Shown here: piece after piece, positions 1 through 6,739 of the stretch
Position numbering within the stretch: position 1 is the stretch's first letter
How the letters are laid out: every line of letters starts with the position of its first letter
Origin: Caldifarciminota bacterium
GTDB lineage: Bacteria; Hydrothermota; UBA3072; B12-G15
Length of the DNA: 9,753 nt
Reading direction: 5' to 3'
Assembly: GCA_021163525.1 (NCBI GenBank)
Contig: JAGGTX010000186.1
Span: 1 to 9,753 of the forward strand
The notes under the pieces: generated by a model
What the model was told of the DNA's origin: nothing
The model's input: the letters and a program-made list of their open reading frames with translations, nothing else
Database searches by the model: none
Made by a program: the position numbers and the translations under genes

Positions 1-178
1 CCTTCTTCATCTTCTCTGCCTTCCTCTGCCATTCATTTATCTTTTCGTTGTACTGCTTCTGGAGGTCCTTTGTCCCTTTGTATTCCTGCAGGATCCTGTT
101 TGAATCTATGAAGCCGATTTTGTCTCCAGCAAAAAGACCCATGGAAAAAAGAATCATTATTATGGATACTTTTCTCAT
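1..178 (-). CDS. skp: Skp/OmpH-family periplasmic chaperone, N-terminal part (cut by window edge)
   Basis: Skp binds unfolded outer-membrane proteins in the periplasm and keeps them soluble on the way to the Bam complex. The 59 visible codons begin MRKVSIIMILFSMGLFAG, a short signal peptide with a basic start and a hydrophobic core. The mature part then reads KIGFIDSNRILQEYKG, the typical opening of the OmpH/Skp family (beta strand, then 'D.xRIL.E'). It is followed by a highly charged, glutamine- and lysine-rich helix, as expected for the coiled-coil tentacle. The frame is open to base 1, so the C-terminal two thirds are missing. The start is fixed by a strong TAAGGAGG site 4 nt upstream. It is the fourth gene of an operon led by bamA, and the bamA-skp pairing is common in diderms. 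Family assignment from the N-terminus alone is fairly secure. Confidence 0.85.
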   Translation of the reverse strand, partial: MRKVSIIMILFSMGLFAGDKIGFIDSNRILQEYKGTKDLQKQYNEKINEWQRKAEKMKK

Positions 179-182
179 AAAA

Positions 183-190
183 CCTCCTTA
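183..190 (-). promoter_or_regulatory. Ribosome binding site of skp, overlapping the upstream stop codon
   Basis: TAAGGAGG on the minus strand lies 4 nt before the skp ATG. Its first three bases are the TAA stop codon of the preceding gene, so ribosomes finishing that gene stop on top of the skp start site. This implies translational coupling. Confidence 0.85.
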
Positions 191-1090
191 TTCATTAAAT
201 TCAAAGGAAAAGCCAGCACAGTATTCTGTATCCTCCAATCCATAACCTGTTCCTGTATCCTTAAGATGTCTGAGCATAAAGAAAAACGTGAAGGGATTAT
301 CCTTTATTTTATGTGTATAAGATAATCCAACATGTTTTTCCAGAATATGCTCATCCCTCCAGTTTGTATATCCTCCACCAAGTGATATTTCATTCCATAT
401 TATACCTATCTGGGGGTTCAGATTGAAAAGGCTAAACAGGATTTCAATATCCCCTGTTTTGTAAGATATGCCAGCGCAAATGTTGTAATGTGAAAATTGT
501 CCCTCAAGGTAAACCTTTTCACCGAAAAGGCCCATCTGTATTCTATCAAAGGTGTATGCAATGCCACCAGAATAGGTGAGCCCCTTGTACTCAGTGAAGG
601 TGGTGTCATGAATATCCCTGTATCTGGTGAAGTCTATTGTCCACCTATACTCTGAGTTCCCATGGAGGTAACCATACATTGCTCCAAGCCTCATTTTTCC
701 TGATTTGAATGATAGAAACCCAAAGTATCTAATTATATTCCCAATCCTTGTGATTTTCTGGGTGTATGTATCCCACTCATTTGTATCCTGTGGGAATGTA
801 TAGGAGAAATTCTGATTGTAAAGCATATCCACACCCATGCCTATATTTATCTTCTTCATGGCAGGTATGGATAAACCTATGGAAGATACGGTTGGCGTGA
901 ACTGTCTGCTTGATGAAAAGGTAACCTTTGAGGTGAATTCAGTGTAGATTTTATCAGAGAAGGAAGCAGGATTGAAAGAGTGGTCATTGAGGATTGGAGA
1001 CCTGATGATAGCAGTTCTCCCTGTTCCTGGCACGAGGATGTCACCAAGCCCTATCTGCGCGAAGGAAGAAGCAAAGATTAACAGTATCAT
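188..1090 (-). CDS. Putative outer-membrane beta-barrel protein, uncharacterised
   Basis: A protein of 300 residues whose role I do not recognise. It starts MILLIFASSFAQ, a very short signal-peptide-like segment without a basic residue. An N-terminal region with GLGDILVPGTGR and an NPAS motif follows, recalling the N-terminal plug region of FadL/PorV-like barrels. The remainder is a run of amphipathic, alternating hydrophobic and aromatic strands separated by polar turns (for example KINIGMGVDML, RLGAMYGYLHG, CAGFSFEF), as expected of an outer-membrane beta barrel. The last residues FEFNE put an aromatic near, not at, the C-terminus. The start is supported by GGAGG 4 nt upstream (1095-1099). 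It overlaps the lipoprotein gene by 4 nt (ATGA) and its stop sits in the skp ribosome site, so it is a coupled member of the bamA operon. It could be a Bam substrate that is co-expressed with its machinery. Barrel nature is moderately sure; function is unknown. Confidence 0.7.
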   Translation of the reverse strand: MILLIFASSFAQIGLGDILVPGTGRTAIIRSPILNDHSFNPASFSDKIYTEFTSKVTFSSSRQFTPTVSSIGLSIPAMKKINIGMGVDMLYNQNFSYTFPQDTNEWDTYTQKITRIGNIIRYFGFLSFKSGKMRLGAMYGYLHGNSEYRWTIDFTRYRDIHDTTFTEYKGLTYSGGIAYTFDRIQMGLFGEKVYLEGQFSHYNICAGISYKTGDIEILFSLFNLNPQIGIIWNEISLGGGYTNWRDEHILEKHVGLSYTHKIKDNPFTFFFMLRHLKDTGTGYGLEDTEYCAGFSFEFNE

Positions 1091-2055
1091 TCTTCCTCCA
1101 TTATATACATCATATAGAGTTTTAGTGAATCAGCAGGAAGGGTGAATATCCCTGGAACAGCGAATGGATGTCTCATTTTAACCTCTACGGGTATATATTC
1201 AAGGGTATCAACTGAATCTGCCTCCATGTCGTCAATAACAGGTATAAGGGAAAGGAAGGCAGTTGTGTCACCAGTATGTTCTTCATCTGAGAGTATATCC
1301 TGATAATACACCCGTAGTGTGCAGGTTGTCGGAGAGTATAGACCTACTTCAAGTCTGGAGAAGTTTGAATGCAATGGCAGGGAGTGAGAAGGTATGAACA
1401 ACACATTGACAAAACCAATCCCGTTTCCCTGAAGAAGGGTATCCTTCAAAGTGTCTCCAACGAGTGGATGGTCACACAGGAATGCATCCCTGTATGGACG
1501 GTATGTGTATGAGGTATCTCCAGAGAATATGGTCAGGATGGGAGGCATACTCCCTTCGCTTGATGAGAACCTGTGTAATGCATTTGAGTATATTATAACA
1601 CCATTTGAATCAAAGTGTGCTGGAAGCGTATCAAATTTTATTGTGATGGAATCGTCGTTGAAGTAGCCCTTATAAAAGATTTGCCCCAGAAGGTATGCTA
1701 ATGAATCATAAAGGATGTGGCCCTCTGTCCATGCGGAGAGGACAGAATAAAGATAAAGGGTATCTGCTATGCTATCTCCTCTTAGGGTCAGGAAAACAGA
1801 ATCAATTGAGAGTGTATCAGGGTAATTGAACTGAAGAATGGCATAGGATACAAAACTGTCTGATTCTCCTGTGTAAAGATAACCGCTGTTTCCTGTATGG
1901 ATGTGCTGGATATATGTATAGAAAGAGTCTATCTTAACAGTACTTGTATAAACATCCCTGGGAGAGAAGACGGTTTCCTTCTCTCTTAAACAGGATGAAA
2001 AAGAGGTGATGATAAGTATTAAAGCGAGTATCCTAACTGGAAGTGGGGTTCCCAT
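1087..2055 (-). CDS. Predicted lipoprotein with beta-rich, possibly DNRLRE-like domain
   Basis: 322 residues. The N-terminus is a lipoprotein signal peptide: R8, a hydrophobic core (ILALILIITS), then FSSC with Cys22 as the lipidated residue. The -3 position is Phe rather than the usual Leu, a mild deviation. The mature protein is acidic, rich in Ser/Thr/Asp/Tyr and predominantly beta by pattern. The stretch around residues 65-115 (SYAILQFNYPDTLSIDSVFL, then SAWTEG) resembles the DNRLRE/DUF4270-type beta sandwich, in which 'FDLS...I.SA.L.L' is followed by 'SSWTEG'. That family link is from memory and unconfirmed. The start is fixed by AAGGAGG (2059-2065), which lies inside the bamA coding region. 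The gene begins 37 nt before bamA ends and ends in an ATGA overlap with the next gene. Its position between bamA and skp suggests a role in the outer envelope, perhaps as a lineage-specific Bam accessory, but no similarity to BamB-E is visible. Confidence 0.75.
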   Translation of the reverse strand: MGTPLPVRILALILIITSFSSCLREKETVFSPRDVYTSTVKIDSFYTYIQHIHTGNSGYLYTGESDSFVSYAILQFNYPDTLSIDSVFLTLRGDSIADTLYLYSVLSAWTEGHILYDSLAYLLGQIFYKGYFNDDSITIKFDTLPAHFDSNGVIIYSNALHRFSSSEGSMPPILTIFSGDTSYTYRPYRDAFLCDHPLVGDTLKDTLLQGNGIGFVNVLFIPSHSLPLHSNFSRLEVGLYSPTTCTLRVYYQDILSDEEHTGDTTAFLSLIPVIDDMEADSVDTLEYIPVEVKMRHPFAVPGIFTLPADSLKLYMMYIMEEE

Positions 2056-4238
2056 TTTCCTCCTTTTTCTCTGTCAAAACCATAACCAAAGTCAAACCCA
2101 AGTATGCCCATCATTGGAATCTCTATCCTGAAACCAATTCCAGCACCTGAATACAACTCTCCAAGATTTGCATGCCTGAAATCCCTGTAGGCATTACCCA
2201 TATCAAAGAAGGCAAGGGCATATGCCTGTTTTGTTATACTTCTCCTGATTTCAAAATTCATAAGGAAAGCAGTATTACCACCAATAACATATCCATTCTC
2301 TGCTGGACCAATTGACCTGTCCCTGTATCCTCTTATTCCCCAGTTTCCACTTCCACCAAGCATGAACTTCTCTGTGATAGGGATGTTGTCCTCGCCAATG
2401 GGCATGATATTTCCTATAAGGACCCTTGACATAAGGGAAAAATCGGGCAAAAATTCAACAAATCTTCTCACCTCAAGTATGGTTTTCAGATATGATACAT
2501 CACCACCAAAGATTGTTCCAAACAGTTTTGGGGAGAAGGAAATGTAACTCCCGGATTTTGCTGCCATATAGTTGTCCCTCGTATCCCTTACAAGACCAAG
2601 GGTTATCCCGGATTCATGCCTTTCACCCGCTGCATCAATGATTGCCTGTGGAACATACTTCGTTGTATCAACCTTTATGTTTGTAAGTCCATACCTGTAT
2701 GAACCTGATAAAAGTATATTTCTCTTTTCACCTATATACCTTCCACCACTGAATTCCAACCCCTTTCTGTATTCTGTATAGTACTCCCAGATTCTATAAT
2801 TGGAAAAGAGGCTTAACCCAACACTTGTTGGGGTATCAAAAAGCCATGGTTCACGGAAACTGAAACTGATGTTCTGAATGGGCGTATTGGTTTCGCCAGA
2901 AACAAGCGTTCTCTCATAATTGAAACTCACTGCCTGTCCTCTTCCCATGAAGTTCGGGATATTGAAGGATATATTACCTGTGAACCCAACATCACCTGAA
3001 TACCCTATCCCTGCGTTGAACTGCCCCGTTTCCTTCTCCTTCACCTTGAATACAAGGGTGATTGAATCCCTGGATTCTTCTGGTACCATCTCAAATCCAA
3101 GGTCTTCAAAATAACCAAGCCTGAAAAGTTTTTTCTGTGAGTTTATAATTTCCTCTCTATTGAAGAGTTCCCCTGGATAGATGGTGAGATTTCTCCTGAT
3201 TACCTTGTCATAGGTTCTTTCATTCCCCTCAATGTTTATGTACTTAACATAAACCCTGTTGTTTTCCTGTATCTTTATCACCACATCAATAGTATCATTT
3301 CTGTACTTCATATCGGGTGAGACCTGGGCATAGAGATACCCCCTGTCTGTATAGTCTTCGTAAATCTTCTGGATACCTTCCTGGAATTTTTTAAGATTAA
3401 ACCTATCCCCTTCAACGAGTTTTACGAATTTATCCAGGTTTTGAAGTGTCCTGTTGCCCTCAAAGGATAAATTTCCCACATAATATACTCTTCCCTCTGT
3501 GATAAAATAAACCAGTGTGGCTTTACTGTCCTCTGATTCAATCCTGTAAGAATCCACCTTTGCATCAAGAAACCCGAGTTCGTGGTAATAATCCTGGATA
3601 CCCTTGATGTCCTCTGTGATCAGTGAATCCTTTATTTCTCCATCCCTCCAGAATGTCCACCAGTGTTTACCCCTGTGTTTCACCTTTTTTCCGAGTGTCC
3701 TATCAGGCACATTTGAATTTCCCCTGAATTCTATCTCTGTAAGTTTGAGCCTCTTACCTTCATTGATAACCATTGTAATCTTCATTCCACCTTCAATCTC
3801 CTCCCTCTGAATCCTTACCTCCGTTCCCCTGAATCCCTTTTCCCTGTACATCTCTTTAATCTTCACCTTGAGCCTGAAAAGTTTCCTGTCCGAAATAATA
3901 GAGGGAAGGGCATAATCAATCAGTTCCTTCAGGTCCTTCTCCTTGACATGTTTGTTCCCTGCAAACACAATCTCTTTAACAATGGGGTATTCTTCAAGGT
4001 TTATAATAACCCTGACTCCTCCTTCCTCCCTTTCAGCCTGAAGTTTTATATCCTTAAAAAGGTCGGTTGAATATAAAAACTTGATTGCGTCCTTACCCTT
4101 TTCACTGGTGAGTATATCACCTATCCTTAGCCCGGACGCAGTTATAACAAGGGCTGTATCAACATTTTTTAGCCCCTTTACTTGGAGGTCAAGAATGACC
4201 TCATTATAAGGGAAGGCAGCAATTATAAAGAATAGCAT
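2019..4238 (-). CDS. bamA: Outer membrane protein assembly factor BamA (Omp85 family)
   Basis: BamA is the central, essential barrel that folds and inserts outer-membrane proteins. The protein has 739 residues, somewhat shorter than the about 800 of proteobacterial BamA. A short signal-like start (MLFFIIAAFP, no basic residue) leads into about five POTRA repeats (roughly residues 15-345). These are recognisable by recurring 'V..I...GN..' and 'G.....I...L...Y...G' patterns, for example KEIVFAGNKHVKEKDL and YINIEGNERTYDKVIRRNL. The C-terminal half is a 16-strand-type barrel. It contains GIRGY at residues 634-638, the conserved (V/I)RG(F/Y) motif of barrel loop 6, with R636 as the invariant arginine. 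It ends HFQLGYSL, a C-terminal strand finishing in Leu rather than Phe. ATG 4238 is the most upstream start possible, because an in-frame TAA lies at 4248-4250. No Shine-Dalgarno site precedes it. It heads the operon bamA-lipoprotein-barrel-skp. Confidence 0.95.
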   Translation of the reverse strand: MLFFIIAAFPYNEVILDLQVKGLKNVDTALVITASGLRIGDILTSEKGKDAIKFLYSTDLFKDIKLQAEREEGGVRVIINLEEYPIVKEIVFAGNKHVKEKDLKELIDYALPSIISDRKLFRLKVKIKEMYREKGFRGTEVRIQREEIEGGMKITMVINEGKRLKLTEIEFRGNSNVPDRTLGKKVKHRGKHWWTFWRDGEIKDSLITEDIKGIQDYYHELGFLDAKVDSYRIESEDSKATLVYFITEGRVYYVGNLSFEGNRTLQNLDKFVKLVEGDRFNLKKFQEGIQKIYEDYTDRGYLYAQVSPDMKYRNDTIDVVIKIQENNRVYVKYINIEGNERTYDKVIRRNLTIYPGELFNREEIINSQKKLFRLGYFEDLGFEMVPEESRDSITLVFKVKEKETGQFNAGIGYSGDVGFTGNISFNIPNFMGRGQAVSFNYERTLVSGETNTPIQNISFSFREPWLFDTPTSVGLSLFSNYRIWEYYTEYRKGLEFSGGRYIGEKRNILLSGSYRYGLTNIKVDTTKYVPQAIIDAAGERHESGITLGLVRDTRDNYMAAKSGSYISFSPKLFGTIFGGDVSYLKTILEVRRFVEFLPDFSLMSRVLIGNIMPIGEDNIPITEKFMLGGSGNWGIRGYRDRSIGPAENGYVIGGNTAFLMNFEIRRSITKQAYALAFFDMGNAYRDFRHANLGELYSGAGIGFRIEIPMMGILGFDFGYGFDREKGGKWEPHFQLGYSL
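2059..2065 (-). promoter_or_regulatory. Ribosome binding site of the lipoprotein gene inside bamA
   Basis: AAGGAGG on the minus strand encodes part of the Lys-Gly-Gly run near the BamA C-terminus and also sits 3 nt before the lipoprotein ATG. It decides the lipoprotein start, because no other ATG, GTG or TTG in that frame would leave a complete signal peptide. Confidence 0.8.
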
Positions 4239-4244
4239 AAATTG

Positions 4245-4272
4245 AAGTTATCAAAAAACATGTTATTGTCAA
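4245..4272 (-). promoter_or_regulatory. Predicted bamA promoter, leaderless configuration
   Basis: On the minus strand a perfect -35 TTGACA (4267-4272) is followed by a 16-nt spacer and TAACTT (4245-4250), a weak -10 preceded by TG one base away, as in an extended -10. Six nucleotides separate the -10 from the bamA ATG, so transcription should start on or next to the A of the start codon. No Shine-Dalgarno site could fit. The -10 also supplies the in-frame TAA that rules out a longer protein. The flippase promoter has the same geometry, which raises confidence. Confidence 0.65.
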
Positions 4273-4277
4273 TAGGC

Positions 4278-4307
4278 TATTTTGCTTCAAAAAACCTAAG
4301 CAAAATA
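4278..4307. repeat. Perfect 10-bp inverted repeat just upstream of the bamA -35
   Basis: TATTTTGCTT (4278-4287) and AAGCAAAATA (4298-4307) are exact reverse complements around a 10-nt spacer. The repeat ends 5 nt upstream of the bamA -35 box. It may be the operator of an activator or repressor. As RNA on the minus strand it would form a hairpin in any read-through transcript from the glycan operon, but it lacks a following U-tract and has few G-C pairs, so a classical terminator is unlikely. Confidence 0.7.
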
Positions 4308-4353
4308 TAAACAGCAGTATTACTTTAGACTTTTTAAGGGGAGAAAATAGGGG

Positions 4354-4376
4354 TGTTTGCCGGTGGTATGTTTGCC
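4354..4376. repeat. Tandem 8-bp direct repeat TGTTTGCC
   Basis: TGTTTGCC occurs at 4354-4361 and again at 4369-4376, a 15-nt step. Related TGTTTA words occur at 4587 and 4598. The function is unknown; it could be regulator binding half-sites or part of a decayed element end. Confidence 0.4.
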
Positions 4377-4377
4377 T

Positions 4378-4548
4378 TATGTATGAATTGACTTACACAA
4401 AAACATTACACAGGAACAAGGGTTTAATGATGATACATGAGAGACAGGTAAGAAAAAATGAAAATTGAGTGAACCAGTGCCTTAAACTAACTATGTGAAA
4501 TTTTACGCTGGAACAACACTTTTTCCTTTTCTGATAAATTCATACATA
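4378..4548. repeat. Widely spaced 12-bp inverted repeat pair
   Basis: TATGTATGAATT (4378-4389) and AATTCATACATA (4537-4548) are exact reverse complements enclosing 147 nt. Exact pairs of this length are somewhat unexpected in 390 nt, though the AT-rich sequence makes chance matches easier. The arrangement would fit the ends of a miniature element or a long-range RNA stem. No flanking target-site duplication is clear. Confidence 0.35.
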
Positions 4549-4551
4549 CGA

Positions 4552-4571
4552 GAGAAAATGTTACATTTCTC
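4552..4571. repeat. Imperfect palindrome around ATGTTACAT
   Basis: GAGAAAATGT and ACATTTCTC pair around a single central T with one unpaired A. The tiny centre makes it look more like a dimeric protein binding site than an RNA hairpin. It lies about 60 nt downstream of the glycosyltransferase stop. Confidence 0.35.
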
Positions 4572-4631
4572 AATGGCTGGGACGGGTGTTTAAGAGATGT
4601 TTAGTTGACATTTGCCCGCATGTAGAGGAAC

Positions 4632-5867
4632 CTATACTCCTAATTTAATCTGGTCTTTGGGTAAGTTATTGACATTTTTTGTTACAGTATGATAAACATT
4701 TAATGTCTTCTGAGCAATTTTCTCCCAGGTATAGTTTTGAACAACATATTTTCTTGCCAATTCACCCAGCGTGTTGATACGCTCCCTATTGGTAATCAAA
4801 TAAGCAAGTTTCTCAGCCAGTTCTTCTGGATCAGATTTAGGAAAAAGCAAACCGTTCTGATAATTCTTGATTAATTCATTTATACCAGGAATATCAGAAG
4901 CAATTACTGCCAATCCAGTAGCCATTGATTCCAGAACGGTTAGACTTGTTGCCTCAATCAGTGAAGGCACGATTGAAATATCTGCCATTCTGTAAATGTC
5001 AGGCATTTTTTTGTATTCTACATTCCCCAGGAATCTAATATCCAGACCCTCATCTTTTAATACATTCAACTCTTTCATCATCTTTTCTGCATAGTCTGAT
5101 TTAACCTGGTTTCCTGTAAACAAAAAAGCAATCTTATTTAGATCTCCTTCATGTTTCTTTATTAAAATTTTCAGAGCACTTACTAAAACATGGATCCCAT
5201 TTTTCTCAACAAATCTCCTGGCAATTATAGCAACAATCTGATTATCTCCTATTGACAACAGCTTACGAAGATGCATCTTTTTATTCTGTTCGGGATAAAA
5301 CATGTTTACATCTACTCCATTGGGTATATAAAAGACTGATTCCTTCTTAAATCCTGTCATCTTTGTTTTCTCCAGTATCTCATAACTGGGGGTTATAACA
5401 GCATCAGCAAAGTAGAACTTTTTCAGCGTCTTTTTTTTATCAATCTCAAAGTCTTTTATAAACATGGAAGAATGATTTGTAAAAATTTTGGGAATATTTC
5501 TTATCTTTTCCAAGGCTAAATAATCAGCATCATAGGTATGCCAGTGAATAATATCTATCTTATAATGTTTTACTAAAATCTGTATGACCCAGCGTTCCAT
5601 ATAACTCCATAATTTAGAATTTTCTCTGCATATAATTCCTGGATACGGGAAATGAAACTCAATTATTCCATTGTTAACTCTTGGGAAATATGCAGGGAAT
5701 TTTTTCGGAAATCCAAAGGACTTCTTTCGTTCTTTATATGAAGTTAAAACGATTACTCTATTTTTTAATTTAACCAAGTTTAAAGATAAATTGTAAATAT
5801 GGGCAGCAATCCCTCCAATATTTGGAAGATAGTCATGCGAAACCATTAAAATATTCATTTTTTGCAT
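4632..5867 (-). CDS. Glycosyltransferase family 4 (GT-B fold)
   Basis: Transfers a sugar from a nucleotide-sugar donor to a growing glycan on the inner face of the cytoplasmic membrane; donor and acceptor cannot be told from sequence. 411 residues, a normal GT4 length. The N-terminal domain opens ILMVSHDYLPNIGGIAAH (residues 6-23) with the GG loop typical of the family. It also has the IPNGVD motif (182-187), a strand-loop ARRFVEKNG (about 215-223) holding the donor-phosphate Arg/Lys, and the E-x7-E motif with Glu305 and Glu313 in EATSLTVLE. The GLLFPKSDPEELA segment is the usual end of the donor domain. There is no membrane segment. The start is either ATG 5867 or ATG 5858; the latter overlaps the methyltransferase stop as ATGA. 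Neither has a strong ribosome site; GATGG precedes 5867 by 4 nt. It is the last gene of the glycan operon and is AT-rich compared with bamA. Confidence 0.9.
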   Translation of the reverse strand: MQKMNILMVSHDYLPNIGGIAAHIYNLSLNLVKLKNRVIVLTSYKERKKSFGFPKKFPAYFPRVNNGIIEFHFPYPGIICRENSKLWSYMERWVIQILVKHYKIDIIHWHTYDADYLALEKIRNIPKIFTNHSSMFIKDFEIDKKKTLKKFYFADAVITPSYEILEKTKMTGFKKESVFYIPNGVDVNMFYPEQNKKMHLRKLLSIGDNQIVAIIARRFVEKNGIHVLVSALKILIKKHEGDLNKIAFLFTGNQVKSDYAEKMMKELNVLKDEGLDIRFLGNVEYKKMPDIYRMADISIVPSLIEATSLTVLESMATGLAVIASDIPGINELIKNYQNGLLFPKSDPEELAEKLAYLITNRERINTLGELARKYVVQNYTWEKIAQKTLNVYHTVTKNVNNLPKDQIKLGV

Positions 5868-6697
5868 ATCGCCATCAGGTCCATGGTCTTATTAAGTTCG
5901 GTTTTAGTATAATATAATCCATCAAGACCATAACTCTTTACGATACTTTCTCTGTGTGAACGCACTGGATGTCTTATTAAAAATTGGCTTTTTATAACCT
6001 CTTTAACAAAAAATTTAATATGTCCAAAGGGTTGTTTCTGCATAATCTTAATTATAACCCTAATAGGAAAAGAATTATAAAACATTGATACCTGGGCTTT
6101 CTTTACTCTTCGTTTTTCAAAAGATACTAACTCTTTTTTGCCTGTTAGTCCAAGAATAGATACATGCTTAAAATTTTTTCCAAGAAGTTTCTGCAATTGC
6201 CGTGGTGTATATTCTATGTAGTGATGCTTGTTCCAAGGCTTCTGGAAAGGCAATAATCTAAACTTCCTATTTGGTGTGGTAAATAGGGCAACTCCGCCCT
6301 CTTTTAAAACACGCTTAACCTCTTTAAGAAATTTGCTAACATTCTCAGAGGGAATGTGTTCAATAACTTGAAAAATAACAATGACATCAAATGTACCACT
6401 CTTAAATGGCAAACTCATCGGATTCTCAAGTTTTTTGTAAACCACATTAGGTGATATATAATGCTTTTTTGCATAATTTATTGCACTTTCATCTGTGTCC
6501 ACAGAAATAACTTTACGAGCCACCTGTGAAAGATACTTTGAACCATAACCCGCCCCACAACCAATTTCTAAAACAATTCTATTTTTACAAAAAGAAATAG
6601 CAAACTCATATGCCTTTTTATGTATTAATCTTAAAACATATAAATCAGGATCACCCATTTCCGTGTAGATATCGGACCATTGACTCATTTCACACAC
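5855..6697 (-). CDS. Class I SAM-dependent methyltransferase
   Basis: A cytosolic methyltransferase of about 280 residues with the Rossmann-type SAM-binding fold. Motif I is VLEIGCGAGYG (about residues 42-52), the acidic ribose-binding end of strand 2 is VISVDTD (about 63-69), and motif IV is FDVIVIFQVIEHI (about 103-115). The segment VLKEGGVALFTTPN follows, as in the Methyltransf_11/UbiE-like group. The C-terminal 110 residues are basic and less conserved. Placed between a flippase and a glycosyltransferase, it probably methylates a sugar or glycan intermediate; this is inferred from context only. An AGGAGG site at 6704-6709 precedes three possible starts: TTG 6700 (3 nt away), GTG 6697 (6 nt) and ATG 6688 (15 nt). 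GTG is chosen, but TTG is nearly as good given the short spacings elsewhere in this window. The stop overlaps the glycosyltransferase start region. Composition is AT-rich. Confidence 0.88.
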   Translation of the reverse strand: MCEMSQWSDIYTEMGDPDLYVLRLIHKKAYEFAISFCKNRIVLEIGCGAGYGSKYLSQVARKVISVDTDESAINYAKKHYISPNVVYKKLENPMSLPFKSGTFDVIVIFQVIEHIPSENVSKFLKEVKRVLKEGGVALFTTPNRKFRLLPFQKPWNKHHYIEYTPRQLQKLLGKNFKHVSILGLTGKKELVSFEKRRVKKAQVSMFYNSFPIRVIIKIMQKQPFGHIKFFVKEVIKSQFLIRHPVRSHRESIVKSYGLDGLYYTKTELNKTMDLMAICKK

Positions 6698-6703
6698 CAA
6701 ATG

Positions 6704-6709
6704 CCTCCT
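6704..6709 (-). promoter_or_regulatory. Ribosome binding site of the methyltransferase gene
   Basis: AGGAGG on the minus strand, in the 39-nt gap after the flippase stop. It favours a non-ATG start (GTG 6697 or TTG 6700), since the first ATG is 15 nt away. Confidence 0.7.
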
Positions 6710-6739
6710 GAAAAGGATACGAAACCTGCCTCCTTCGTT

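Larger units (their letters stand above)
4239..4631. other. 393-nt non-coding region between the glycan operon and bamA
   Basis: No convincing open frame is present. The bamA-proximal end holds the promoter and the 10-bp inverted repeat. The remainder has a pair of 8-bp direct repeats, a 12-bp inverted repeat pair 147 nt apart, an imperfect palindrome, and a block at 4577-4618 with TGTTTA repeated at an 11-nt step. GGGTGTTT occurs at both 4351-4358 and 4584-4591. I see no classical intrinsic terminator for the glycan operon on the minus strand, nor any tRNA or recognised RNA family. The repeat content could be the remnant of a small mobile element, but this is speculative. Confidence 0.5.

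Noticed and set aside
48..245. 65-residue plus-strand open frame
   Set aside because: Antisense to the skp start and its strong ribosome site; the Skp-like minus-strand reading is far more convincing.
4278..4307. Hairpin as intrinsic terminator of the glycan operon
   Set aside because: The stem is AT-rich and is followed on the minus strand by GCCTATTGACA rather than a U-tract. A regulatory role is more plausible.
4605..4610. Plus-strand TTGACA in the intergenic region as a promoter
   Set aside because: No acceptable -10 lies 16-18 nt downstream, and transcription from it would run antisense into the glycosyltransferase gene.
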